A stretch of 38,625 nucleotides of DNA from JAMOBE01 sp039908285 (lineage in GTDB: Bacteria; Pseudomonadota; Alphaproteobacteria; Rhodospirillales; Rhodospirillaceae): assembly GCA_039908285.1 (NCBI GenBank), contig JAMOBE010000027.1, forward strand, positions 1 through 38,625, written 5' to 3'. Positions within the stretch are counted from its first letter, which is position 1. The number at the start of each line of letters is the position of its first letter. The position numbers were made by a program, and so were the translations under genes. This document shows, piece by piece, positions 16,671 to 24,993 of the stretch. Below the pieces are notes generated by a model. It was not told where the DNA came from. It searched no databases and saw only the letters and a program-made list of their open reading frames with translations.

Positions 16671-16893
16671 GGGGCCTGTTTGGCTCCCTTTTTGCGTGCT
16701 TGCGTGCCCTTATCGCCATGGGCGTCAGTGGTGTGCGCAACGGAACTCGCCAGTCTAACGTGCTCTGGCATTCTTTCCATATGCTTACCTTTTGGAATGC
16801 GCTACTCTACCGTGGGGATGTGCGGATCGGGATATCCGCGAGGGGACGGGAGTTCATCCAAGGCGTCAAGCTATAATAAATGGGGAGAGAGGC

Positions 16894-18918
16894 ATGAGCA
16901 TCCAATCCGCAATGGGACAGGTCAGGGTCGGCACCCGCATATACGCCGGCTTCCTGGTGATACTGGCACTTCTCGTCACGGTCTCGGTCGTCGGGTACCG
17001 TGGTCTTTCCGAAGCCAACACCGAGTTCGACGATTTCGCTCATGACGCCGACAACGTCGAGCGCAACCTCACCATCGATCGCAACATCACCGGCCTGCGC
17101 CGCAACATGCTGGGCTATGCCCTGACGGGGCAGGAAAACTACGCCAGGCGGGCGGGAGAACTGGAAGTCACGCTCGAGAAGGACGTGGACGAGGCGATCG
17201 CCAAGACCAGGAACGCCGAGCGACTCGCCAACTTGAAGCGCATCAGGGACCTGCTCGGCCAGTACAAGGCCAATCGCGCCAAGGTGGTGGACCTGCGTAC
17301 GAAGGGCGACAAGCTGCTGGCCGACATCCTCAATCCGGTGGGCTCTGAGATGCGCAAGGGGCTCACCCAACTCATCGATGGCGCCACCGTGGACAAGGAC
17401 TGGGAAACGGCGGCGTATGGCGGCAAGGCCCAGGAACAGCTCATGCTGGCCCGCCTCAATGCCCTGCGATTCGTGGCCAACGCCGACACCAAGCTGGTCG
17501 ATACCTTCAAGGAGCAGATCGGCACCCTGAAAAAGATCCTGGCCGAGCAGATCAAGGCGGAGGCCGACGAAAAGCACCGCAAGGCCATGGAGGCGGTACA
17601 ATCCCAGATTGGGAAATATGAGACGGGCTTCGCCGACATGGCGGCCGCGGTCATGGAGCGCACCAAGCTGGTCAACGAGGTGAACGCCGCCATCGGCAAC
17701 GACATCGTCAAGCTGGTGAATGAGACGGTCGCCTCGGAGAAGAAGGACATGGGCGCTCTCAAGGTCGCCACCAATGCCACCATCGAGGGCAGCGAGGCCA
17801 CGTCGCTCACCGTCTCGGCCATCTCGGTGGTGGTGGGTCTGGTGTTCGCCTGGCTCATCGCCTTCGGCATCACCGGGCCGGTGAAGGCCATGACCGAGGC
17901 CATGACTCGCCTCGCCAACGGCGACAAGACCGTGGCCATTCCGGCCGCCGAGAACCGGGACGAGATCGGCGCCATGGCCAAGGCCGTGCAGGTGTTCAAG
18001 GACAACGCCATCAAGGTCGACCGCCTGGCCGCCGAGGCCGAGGAACAGAAGAAGCAGGCGGAGATCGCGAAGAAGAAGACAATGAACGACCTCGCCGACG
18101 GTTTCGAGTCCAGCGTCAAGGGCGTGGTCAACACGGTGTCGTCGGCCTCGACCGAGATGCAGGCCACCGCCTCCTCCATGTCGGCCATTTCCGAGGAGAC
18201 GAGCCGGCAGGCGACGACGGTGGCGGCGGCGGCCGAACAGGCCTCCGCCAACGTGCAGACGGTGTCGGCGGCGGCGGAGGAACTCTCCTCCTCCATCGGC
18301 GAGATCGCCCGCCAGGTGGCGCAGGCGGCCAAAATCTCGTCGGGAGCCGTCGATCAGGCCAGGCATACCAACGACATGGTCCAGGGCCTGGCGGATGCCG
18401 CCAACAAGATCGGCGAGGTGGTCAACCTCATCAACGACATCGCCAGCCAGACCAACCTCCTGGCCCTGAACGCCACCATCGAGGCTGCGCGGGCGGGTGA
18501 CGCCGGCAAGGGCTTCGCCGTGGTCGCCAACGAGGTCAAGAGCCTGGCCAACCAGACCGCCAAGGCCACCGGCGACATCTCCCAGCAGATCGCCTCCGTT
18601 CAGGCCGCGACCAAGGAGGCGGTGAGCGCCATCCAGGGCATCGGCAGCACCATCTCGGAGATCAGCGAAATCTCCTCCGCCATCGCCTCGGCGGTGGAGG
18701 AACAGGGTGCGGCAACCAAGGAAATCGCCCGCAACGTCGAGCAGGCGGCCACCGGCACGCAGGAGGTGTCGAAAAACATCTCCGGCGTCACCACGGCGGC
18801 GGAAGAGGCCGGCTCTTCGGCCAACCAGGTGCTGACGGCGGCCGGAGAACTGTCCCGGCAGTCGGAACTCCTGCGGTCGCAGGTCGACGGCTTCATCGCC
18901 CGCGTCCGGGCGGCGTGA
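16894..18918 (+). CDS. Methyl-accepting chemotaxis protein with helical bimodular-type sensor
   Basis: A transmembrane chemoreceptor that controls CheA activity. The 674-residue protein has membrane helix 1 at about 17-36, a long periplasmic all-helical region (about 37-302, long enough for the HBM-type double four-helix sensor of McpS rather than a single four-helix bundle), membrane helix 2 at about 304-328, HAMP at about 327-380, and the signalling coiled coil to the end. The highly conserved hairpin tip is at about 510-550 (NDIASQTNLLALNATIEAAR). ATG 16894 is preceded by GGGGAGAGAGG. The 223-bp gap upstream holds a TATAAT at 16872-16877 but no matching -35 box. The ligand is unknown; HBM receptors in other bacteria often sense organic acids. 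Confidence 0.93.
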   Translation: MSIQSAMGQVRVGTRIYAGFLVILALLVTVSVVGYRGLSEANTEFDDFAHDADNVERNLTIDRNITGLRRNMLGYALTGQENYARRAGELEVTLEKDVDEAIAKTRNAERLANLKRIRDLLGQYKANRAKVVDLRTKGDKLLADILNPVGSEMRKGLTQLIDGATVDKDWETAAYGGKAQEQLMLARLNALRFVANADTKLVDTFKEQIGTLKKILAEQIKAEADEKHRKAMEAVQSQIGKYETGFADMAAAVMERTKLVNEVNAAIGNDIVKLVNETVASEKKDMGALKVATNATIEGSEATSLTVSAISVVVGLVFAWLIAFGITGPVKAMTEAMTRLANGDKTVAIPAAENRDEIGAMAKAVQVFKDNAIKVDRLAAEAEEQKKQAEIAKKKTMNDLADGFESSVKGVVNTVSSASTEMQATASSMSAISEETSRQATTVAAAAEQASANVQTVSAAAEELSSSIGEIARQVAQAAKISSGAVDQARHTNDMVQGLADAANKIGEVVNLINDIASQTNLLALNATIEAARAGDAGKGFAVVANEVKSLANQTAKATGDISQQIASVQAATKEAVSAIQGIGSTISEISEISSAIASAVEEQGAATKEIARNVEQAATGTQEVSKNISGVTTAAEEAGSSANQVLTAAGELSRQSELLRSQVDGFIARVRAA

Positions 18919-18925
18919 TCGGACC

Positions 18926-18970
18926 ATCCGGGGGGCCTCGGCCGTGCCGATCCCCCCGGATCTCTTCTTT
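18926..18970 (+). terminator. Intrinsic terminator after the chemoreceptor gene
   Basis: Ten-base perfect arms ATCCGGGGGG (18926-18935) and CCCCCCGGAT (18952-18961), with a smaller inner CGGC/GCCG pairing, are followed by the pyrimidine-rich CTCTTCTTT. The hairpin starts 7 bp after the chemoreceptor stop and lies 20 bp beyond the end of the convergent scpB, so it may serve both directions. Confidence 0.8.
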
Positions 18971-18981
18971 ATGTCCTGCGG

Positions 18982-19581
18982 CTATTCCTGACCGTCTTCG
19001 GCGTCCTCATCGGCGTCCGGAGTTCCGGTGCCGTAGGAGGCCAGGGCCGGGCGGGCGTCCAAAAGGCCGGCGGCCTTCAGGTCCTCGATGCCCGGTAGGT
19101 CGTCGAGGCTCGCCAGGGTGAAGTGGTCGAGGAAGGCTTCGGAGGTGCCCCAGGTCATGGGGCGGCCGGGGGTGCGCCGGCGGCCCTTCGGGCGGATCCA
19201 GCCCGCCTCGAACAGGATGTCGAGGGTCCCCTTGCTCAGGGCGACGCCCCGGATTTCCTCGATCTCGGCCCGGGTGAGGGGCTGGTGATAGGCGATGATG
19301 GCGAGGGTCTCGACGGCCGCCCGCGACAGCTTGCGCTCCACGCTGGTCTCGATCTTGAGCAGCCCGGCGAGGTCCGGCGCGGTGCGGAAGGCCCACAGGC
19401 CGCCGTGGTTCACCAGGATGACCCCCCGGCTCGCGTAATGGCGCCGAAGCTGTTCCAGCAGGCCGGCGACGTCGGCTCCACCCGGCATCCGCGCGGCGAT
19501 GGCCCGGCGATCCAGGGGGTGGGGGGAGGCGAACAGGATGGCTTCCAGGAGGCGCAGGAGAGGGGGCTCGTCGCTCATCAT
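18982..19581 (-). CDS. scpB: Segregation and condensation protein B
   Basis: ScpB is the winged-helix (kite) subunit of the SMC-ScpAB condensin that organises and separates chromosomes. The 199-residue protein shows LLEAILFASPHPL, ETLAIIAYHQPLTRAEIEEIRG and the second winged helix around SKGTLDILFEAGWIRPKGRR. The C terminus is acidic. ATG 19581 overlaps the scpA stop by four bases (ATGA), which is why it is chosen over the ATG one codon later. It is the last gene of the minus-strand unit and ends just before a terminator hairpin. Confidence 0.95.
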   Translation of the reverse strand: MMSDEPPLLRLLEAILFASPHPLDRRAIAARMPGGADVAGLLEQLRRHYASRGVILVNHGGLWAFRTAPDLAGLLKIETSVERKLSRAAVETLAIIAYHQPLTRAEIEEIRGVALSKGTLDILFEAGWIRPKGRRRTPGRPMTWGTSEAFLDHFTLASLDDLPGIEDLKAAGLLDARPALASYGTGTPDADEDAEDGQE

Positions 19582-20369
19582 TGGGCACTGCTGCGCAGGT
19601 AGATGGGGGAGTAGGGGCCGCCCTCCTGCCGCACCTCGAGCCGCCCCTGGCGGGCCAGCTCCAGCGAGGCGAGGAACGTCGCCGCCAGCGCCGAGCGGCG
19701 CAACAGCCTGCCCCGCAGCCCGGTGGGCAGGAAGCGGGACAGGATGGTCCACTCGGGCACGTGGCCCAGCATCTCCGTCAGGCGGCGGATGGCGTCGTCC
19801 ATGGAGTATAGCTCGGTCGGCACGATTTCCAGCGTCGTCACCGAAATCCGCCGCCGGTGCTCGCCATAGGCCTTCAGCAGGTCGTAGAGGGTGACGTCGA
19901 ACACGCCGTGGGTGACCACGTCCACCCCCTCCGGCGCGCCACGGCCGAACACGTCGCGGCCCAGGCGCGGCCGCGCCATGAGCTGGCGCCCGGCCTCCTG
20001 CATGGCCTCCAGGCGGCGGAGCTGGAACTGGAGGGCGGCGGCCATCTCGGCGCCGCTCGGTTCCTGGTCGTTGCGGGGCTCGGGCAGCAGCAGGCGCGAC
20101 TTGAGGTAGGCGAGCCAGGCCGCCATCACCAGGTAGTCGGCCGCCAGTTCAAGCTGGTTGCGCCGCGCCACGGCGATGAAGGCCAGGAACTGGTCGGCAA
20201 GCTGGAGGATGGACACGTGGATCAGGTCCACCTTCTGGTCGCGGGCCAGTGCCAGCAGCACGTCGATCGGTCCCTCGAAGCCGTCGATGTCGAGCACCAG
20301 CGCCGTCAGCCGGTCCGGTGGGGGAGCGGCGTCCTCGAAGGCGTCGTCGGTGGCGGCGCCCTCGGTCAC
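19578..20369 (-). CDS. scpA: Segregation and condensation protein A
   Basis: ScpA is the kleisin subunit that bridges the SMC heads. The 263-residue protein shows the family opening FEGPIDVLLALARDQKVDLIHVSI (residues about 33-56, N-terminal SMC neck-binding helices), MAAWLAYLKSRLLLP, a linker, and a C-terminal winged helix ending in GPYSPIYL. The start is GTG 20369, overlapping the M50 protease stop as GTGA. It is coupled to scpB by ATGA. The length is typical. Confidence 0.95.
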   Translation of the reverse strand: MTEGAATDDAFEDAAPPPDRLTALVLDIDGFEGPIDVLLALARDQKVDLIHVSILQLADQFLAFIAVARRNQLELAADYLVMAAWLAYLKSRLLLPEPRNDQEPSGAEMAAALQFQLRRLEAMQEAGRQLMARPRLGRDVFGRGAPEGVDVVTHGVFDVTLYDLLKAYGEHRRRISVTTLEIVPTELYSMDDAIRRLTEMLGHVPEWTILSRFLPTGLRGRLLRRSALAATFLASLELARQGRLEVRQEGGPYSPIYLRSSAQ

Positions 20370-21073
20370 AGCACCCCGGTGAGGGAGAGGACCAGCTCGC
20401 TCAAGGAGCGGACCGATGGCCCGATGATGCGGCCCAGCACGTCCCAGTTCTGGTGCATCTGCTGTCCCAGCAGGGGCAGCGCGACGATCAGGCCAAGAAG
20501 GATGACGAAGCCGTACTTCTCCAGCGCCGCCAGCCGGCGCGCCAGGCTCCAGGGCAGGATGCCGACGGCGATCCGTCCCCCGTCCAGCGGCGGCAGCGGC
20601 AGCAGATTGAACACGGCGAGGACGAGGTTGAGGTTGATGGAATGGAACAGAGTGTACGCGACCCACCCGGCCCCCGCCTCCGGCAGCAGATTTACGGTGT
20701 GCAGCAGCATCGCCGAGACCAGCGCCAGCACCAGATTGGTCCCCGGACCGGCCGCCGCCACCCACACCATGCCGCTGCGGGGATGGCGCAGCCGCCGCAT
20801 GTCCACCGGCACCGGCTTGGCCCAGCCGAACAGGAACGACGCCCCGGTGATCAGCAGCGCCGCCGGCAGGATCACCGTGCCGACCGGGTCCACGTGCCGC
20901 AACGGGTTGGCCGACACCCGGCCCAGGCGATAGGCGGTGTCGTCCCCCAGCCACCAGGCGGCGAAGCCATGAGCGGCCTCGTGCAGCGTCACCGCCAGCA
21001 GCACCGGCAGGATCCAGGTGGAGGCCTCGAACAGCGGCCCGCCCGGAACCAGCCACGCGCCGGGCTCCATCAT
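20366..21073 (-). CDS. M50-family site-2 protease-like membrane protein
   Basis: A 235-residue integral membrane zinc protease-like protein of the short, PDZ-less M50 group. The zinc motif HEAAH appears in VTLHEAAHGFAAWWLGDD, and the third ligand in NLLPLPPLDGGRI. About six membrane segments are visible. ATG 21073 overlaps the nagZ stop (ATGA). These small M50 proteins are commonly found next to scpAB in bacteria, but their substrates are unknown. It is distinct from RseP at 2141, which has a PDZ domain. Confidence 0.9.
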   Translation of the reverse strand: MMEPGAWLVPGGPLFEASTWILPVLLAVTLHEAAHGFAAWWLGDDTAYRLGRVSANPLRHVDPVGTVILPAALLITGASFLFGWAKPVPVDMRRLRHPRSGMVWVAAAGPGTNLVLALVSAMLLHTVNLLPEAGAGWVAYTLFHSINLNLVLAVFNLLPLPPLDGGRIAVGILPWSLARRLAALEKYGFVILLGLIVALPLLGQQMHQNWDVLGRIIGPSVRSLSELVLSLTGVL

Positions 21074-22092
21074 GCCAGCCACTCCTCGAGCGTCCGCAGG
21101 GCCTCGGCGGTGTCGAGCGGCTCCGGCCGGCGGCGCTGGGCCTCCGCCCGCCGCAGCCGGTCCAACGCCGCATCGCTCAAGGGCGGGGCGGCGGCGGCGA
21201 TGGCCGCCATCTCGGCCGGGTCGCCGTTGCAGTGCAGGGCCACGTCGCAGCCGGCGGCAAAGGCGAGAGCCGTGCGCTCGCCGAAGTCTCCCGACAGCGC
21301 CTTCATCGACAGGTCGTCGGTCAGGAGCAGGCCGTCGAAGCCGATGCGGCCGCGGATCACCCCCTCGATGATGGTCGGCGACAGGGTGGCTGGCCGCTCC
21401 GCATCGAAGGCCGTGTAGACCACGTGGGCCGTCATCGCCCACGGCGCCCCGGCCAGGGCGCGGAAGGGCGCGAAGTCCATGCGCTCGAGGAGGGCGGCAT
21501 CCGCGTCCACCACCGGCAGGTCCAGGTGACTGTCGGCCAGCGCCCGCCCATGGCCGGGGATGTGCTTGATCACCGGCAGCACTCCGCCGTCGAGAAACCC
21601 GTCGCAGGCCGCCCGTCCCAGCAGCGCCACGAGGTCGGGCTCGCGGCCGAAGGCCCGGTCGCCGATGATGTCGTGGGCTCCCGCCACCGGGACGTCCAGC
21701 ACCGGCGCGCAATCGACGTCGATGCCGAGCGTCCTCAGCTCTTCCGCCAGAAGACGGGCGTTGAGCCGTGCCGCCGCCACGCCTCGATCGCGGTTACCGG
21801 CCGCCGCCGCGGCGAACACCGCGGCCGGCGGCGCCTTGCGCCAATGGGGCGGAGAAAGCCGCTGCACCCGTCCCCCCTCCTGATCGATCAGCACGGGGGC
21901 GTCGGCGCGCCCCACCGTGGCCCGCAGATCGGCCACCAGGGCTCGCACCTGCGCAGGGTCGGCGACGTTGCGCGCGAACAGGATGAAACCCAGAGGGTCG
22001 GTGATCTCGAAGAAACGCCGTTCGTCCTCGGTCAGGGTCGTGCCGGCACAGCCGAATATGACGGCCTTCGCCGGGGTATCATTTCTTGGCAA
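21070..22092 (-). CDS. nagZ: Beta-N-acetylhexosaminidase NagZ
   Basis: This GH3 cytoplasmic enzyme removes N-acetylglucosamine from anhydro-muropeptides during peptidoglycan recycling. The 340-residue protein shows DQEGGRVQRL (residues about 70-79), VIKHIPGHG followed by the DSH of the catalytic dyad, and the nucleophile region FDGLLLTDDLSM near residues 252-263. The only reasonable start in frame is TTG 22092 (TTGCCAAGAAATGATACC); an ATG nearby is in another frame. The start lies 14 bp inside the end of the SPOR gene, so translation is probably coupled. The pairing with a peptidoglycan-binding SPOR protein is functionally sensible. Confidence 0.92.
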   Translation of the reverse strand: MPRNDTPAKAVIFGCAGTTLTEDERRFFEITDPLGFILFARNVADPAQVRALVADLRATVGRADAPVLIDQEGGRVQRLSPPHWRKAPPAAVFAAAAAGNRDRGVAAARLNARLLAEELRTLGIDVDCAPVLDVPVAGAHDIIGDRAFGREPDLVALLGRAACDGFLDGGVLPVIKHIPGHGRALADSHLDLPVVDADAALLERMDFAPFRALAGAPWAMTAHVVYTAFDAERPATLSPTIIEGVIRGRIGFDGLLLTDDLSMKALSGDFGERTALAFAAGCDVALHCNGDPAEMAAIAAAAPPLSDAALDRLRRAEAQRRRPEPLDTAEALRTLEEWLA

Positions 22093-23239
22093 TGAGGCAC
22101 CCCACGCTGCGCGCTTTCAGTGTTTCGCAGGTGGTCATCGCCACCTGCCCGTCGTTGAATGGTCCCGCGTAGACGCGATACCAGACGCCCTTGTCGCCCA
22201 GATCCATCTGTACCACGGAATGCTTGAGGGATCCCAGAACGTCCTTGTGCTTGGTCGCCAGGGTGGCCCACGCCTTTTCGGCGAGGTCGGCACTGCGCAG
22301 GGAGCCAAGCTGGATTTTCACCCCGTCGCCACCGGCAGCGACGGCGGGAACGGGAGCCGGGGGGGCGGGAGCCGGCTTGACGGGCTGCGGCACGGCGGCG
22401 ACCTTCATCGCCGGCGGCGCCACCGCCGGCTGGGTCGGCTGAAGCGGAGTGGCCTGGACAGGCGCACGTGGCGCGGGAGCCGGAGCCGGCTGCGCCTGAG
22501 GCTGCGACACGGGAGCCGGCGGTTGGCGGATTGCCGGCGCCTGCACCTGAGGCTGAAGCTGAGGCTGGGGCTGAGGCTGAGGTTGGGGCTGGGGCTGGGG
22601 AACGGCGGCGACGGCGACGGGCGCCGGAACCTGGACCACCGGCTGGGGTGGTGGAGCCGCATGCACCGTCGGAGCCGGCATGGCGATGTTGGTCTCGGCG
22701 ACCTCCCGGTTGGCGGCCGGGGGCGCCGGCATGCGCTGCGGAGCGGCCAGGGCCGGCGGGGGGGGAGGGGGCATCACCTCGGCGACCGGCGGTGGAGGCG
22801 GTAGTTTCTCCTGGACCGGAGGTTCGACCGGGCGCTCGGCCGGCGGCAGCAGGTGCTCCTCCTCGGTCGGCGTCGTGGCTTCGCCCATCTGCTGATAGAT
22901 GAGCCGGTCCCGGTTGGGCACGGCCATCCCGCCTGGATCGTCGGGCTTGACCTTGACCACGTCGGCGCTGGCGCGGATGACCGGGATCTCCGCGGTCCGC
23001 TCCGGGGCCCTGGGAAGCTTGCCATAGACGTACCAGCCGATGCCTCCGGCGACGCTCACGCCCATCAGCACGCCCAGAATCAGCCCCATGGGCCGCCGCC
23101 GTGACCGCAGCCGGTCCTCGTACTCCTCGGGGTCGTCGGCCATGAAGGCCTCGCTCCTCAGCCTCGTGAAGCTGCCGCCGCCGCCGCTGCCGCCGATCCG
23201 TTCACCGGGGCTCAGGGTCTCGTCATCCGCCGCCGCCAT
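22079..23239 (-). CDS. SPOR-domain membrane protein with long proline-rich linker
   Basis: A 386-residue single-pass protein: a cytoplasmic N terminus with a Gly/Ser stretch and RSRRRP, one membrane helix at about 49-70, then a periplasmic linker of more than 200 residues rich in Pro, Ala, Val and Gln, including PPPPPVAEVMPPPPPP and about eight PQ repeats (coding bases about 22550-22600). The last about 75 residues form a SPOR domain (VKIQLGSLRSADLAEKAW to the end, with VWYRVYAGPF). SPOR domains bind peptidoglycan stripped of peptide side chains, mostly at the division septum. ATG 23239 overlaps the argS stop by one base. A role in division or cell-wall turnover is inferred. Confidence 0.88.
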   Translation of the reverse strand: MAAADDETLSPGERIGGSGGGGSFTRLRSEAFMADDPEEYEDRLRSRRRPMGLILGVLMGVSVAGGIGWYVYGKLPRAPERTAEIPVIRASADVVKVKPDDPGGMAVPNRDRLIYQQMGEATTPTEEEHLLPPAERPVEPPVQEKLPPPPPVAEVMPPPPPPALAAPQRMPAPPAANREVAETNIAMPAPTVHAAPPPQPVVQVPAPVAVAAVPQPQPQPQPQPQPQLQPQVQAPAIRQPPAPVSQPQAQPAPAPAPRAPVQATPLQPTQPAVAPPAMKVAAVPQPVKPAPAPPAPVPAVAAGGDGVKIQLGSLRSADLAEKAWATLATKHKDVLGSLKHSVVQMDLGDKGVWYRVYAGPFNDGQVAMTTCETLKARSVGCLIAKK

Positions 23240-24993
23240 CACCGCATCTCCCTCACCGGCTCCACACCAAACACCGACAGCCCCGACGCGATCACGGTGG
23301 CCATGCCCTGGACCAGGGCCAGACGCGCCAGGGATGCCTCGGGATCGGATGGACTGAGGAACCGCAGGTCCGCGTCGTCGTTGCCCTTGTTCCACAGCCC
23401 ATGGAACGCCGCGGCCAGGTCGTACAGATAATAGGCCAGCCGATGCGGCTCGTGGGCCTCCGCCGCGCCCTCCACCAGGCGGGGCCAGCCCGCCAGCATC
23501 CTGATCAAAGCAAGCTCCGCCGGGTCGGTCAAGCGGTGCAATGGTCCGGCGGCCAGGGCATCCGGAGAAAGATCGACCCCCGGAAACGCCTCCGCCGCGT
23601 GACGGAACACCGAGCACGCCCGGGCATGGGCATATTGAACGTAAAACACCGGATTGTCCCGCGACTGTTCGGTCACCCGGGCGAAGTCGAAGTCCAGGTG
23701 GGCGTCGTTGCGACGGGTCAGCATGATGAAGCGCACCACGTCCCGGCCCACCTTGTCGATGACGTCGCGCAGGGTGACGAAGGTGCCGGCCCGCTTCGAC
23801 ATGCGCACCGGCTCGCCCTGGTCCAGCAGGTTGACCATCTGGCACAGCTTGACGTCGAGCTGGGCCTTGCCCTCGGTCAGGGCCTCGACCGCCGCCTGCA
23901 CCCGCTTGACATAGCCCCCGTGGTCGGCGCCCCACACGTCGATGAGCGAGGTGAACCCCCGGCGGTACTTGTCCAGGTGATAGGCGACGTCGGAAGCGAA
24001 ATAGGTCCAGCTTCCGTCCGACTTGCGCAGGGGCCGGTCCACGTCGTCGCCGAACTGGGTGGAGCGGAACAGAGTCTGCGGCCGGGGCTCCCAGTCGTCG
24101 GGCAGCTTTCCCTTGGGCGGCTCCAGCACCCCCTCGTAGACCAGGTCCCGCCCGGCCAGGAGCACCAGCGCGGCGTCGACGCCGCCGGCCTCCACCAGCT
24201 CCCGCTCCGACGAGAACACCGCGTGCCGCACCCCGAGGGCAGCCAGATCCTCGCGGATGGTGTCCAGCATCGCGGCGATGGCGAAGTCACGAACCGGGTC
24301 CAGCCACTCGGATTCGGGACGGCCGCGCCAGGCGTCGCCATGGCGCGCGGCCAGCGCCTCGCCCACCGGCTTCAGGTAGTCGCCCGGATAGTAGCCCTCG
24401 GGAATCGGGCCGACGTCCTCGCCCAGGGCCTCCAGGTAGCGCAGGTGGACCGAGCGCGCCAGCACGTTCACCTGGCCGCCGGCATCGTTGACGTAGTACT
24501 CGCGGGTGACGTCGAACCCGGCCTTCTCCAGAAGGGCCGCCAGGGCGTCGCCGAACACCGCGCCGCGCCCGTGACCGACGTGCATTGGGCCGGTGGGATT
24601 GGCCGAGACGTACTCGACGTTGACCCGGACCCCGTGTCCCAGCGCCGAATCGCCATAGGCCGGCCCCGCCCGCAGGGCGTCGCGCAGCCGCTCGCGCCAG
24701 AAGTCGTCGGAGAGCCTGAGATTGATGAACCCCGGCCCGGCCACGTCCACCGACGCCACCTCCCCGCTGGCGCGAAGGCGCGCGGCGATGATCTCCGCCA
24801 GTTCGCGGGGTTTCTTCGCCGCCGGCTTGGCCAGCACCATGGCGGCGTTGGTGGCGATGTCGCCGTGTCCGGCCTCGCGGCAGGGCTCGCAGGTGACCCG
24901 GCCGGTGTCCATGGCCTGCGGCAGCGCGCCCGTGGCGCCGAGGTCGATCACGATGGAGCGGATGATGTCGCGGAAATGTGTGAAGACGTTCAT
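23239..24993 (-). CDS. argS: Arginyl-tRNA synthetase
   Basis: A class I synthetase that charges tRNA-Arg. The 584-residue protein has the N-terminal additional domain, the HIGH-like motif in SANPTGPMHVGHGRG, YYVNDAGGQ, the KMSKS-like motif as RMSKRAGTFVTL, and the all-helical DALR anticodon domain at the end (YVQYAHARACSVFRH onward). ATG 24993 overlaps the dgt stop as ATGA. Its position between dgt and a SPOR protein is common in Rhodospirillales and related groups. Confidence 0.97.
   Translation of the reverse strand: MNVFTHFRDIIRSIVIDLGATGALPQAMDTGRVTCEPCREAGHGDIATNAAMVLAKPAAKKPRELAEIIAARLRASGEVASVDVAGPGFINLRLSDDFWRERLRDALRAGPAYGDSALGHGVRVNVEYVSANPTGPMHVGHGRGAVFGDALAALLEKAGFDVTREYYVNDAGGQVNVLARSVHLRYLEALGEDVGPIPEGYYPGDYLKPVGEALAARHGDAWRGRPESEWLDPVRDFAIAAMLDTIREDLAALGVRHAVFSSERELVEAGGVDAALVLLAGRDLVYEGVLEPPKGKLPDDWEPRPQTLFRSTQFGDDVDRPLRKSDGSWTYFASDVAYHLDKYRRGFTSLIDVWGADHGGYVKRVQAAVEALTEGKAQLDVKLCQMVNLLDQGEPVRMSKRAGTFVTLRDVIDKVGRDVVRFIMLTRRNDAHLDFDFARVTEQSRDNPVFYVQYAHARACSVFRHAAEAFPGVDLSPDALAAGPLHRLTDPAELALIRMLAGWPRLVEGAAEAHEPHRLAYYLYDLAAAFHGLWNKGNDDADLRFLSPSDPEASLARLALVQGMATVIASGLSVFGVEPVREMR

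Noticed and set aside
16741..16893. Sigma-54-like or sigma-70 promoter before the chemoreceptor gene
   Set aside because: CTGGCATTCTTTCC lacks the TTGC element at the right distance, and the perfect TATAAT at 16872 has no -35 at 16-18 bp and overlaps the region close to the ribosome site. Not strong enough to list.
22550..22610. Short tandem repeats that at first sight look like a repeat array
   Set aside because: They are the codons of a Pro-Gln-rich linker in the SPOR protein, not a CRISPR or non-coding array; unit length is 6 bp without spacers.
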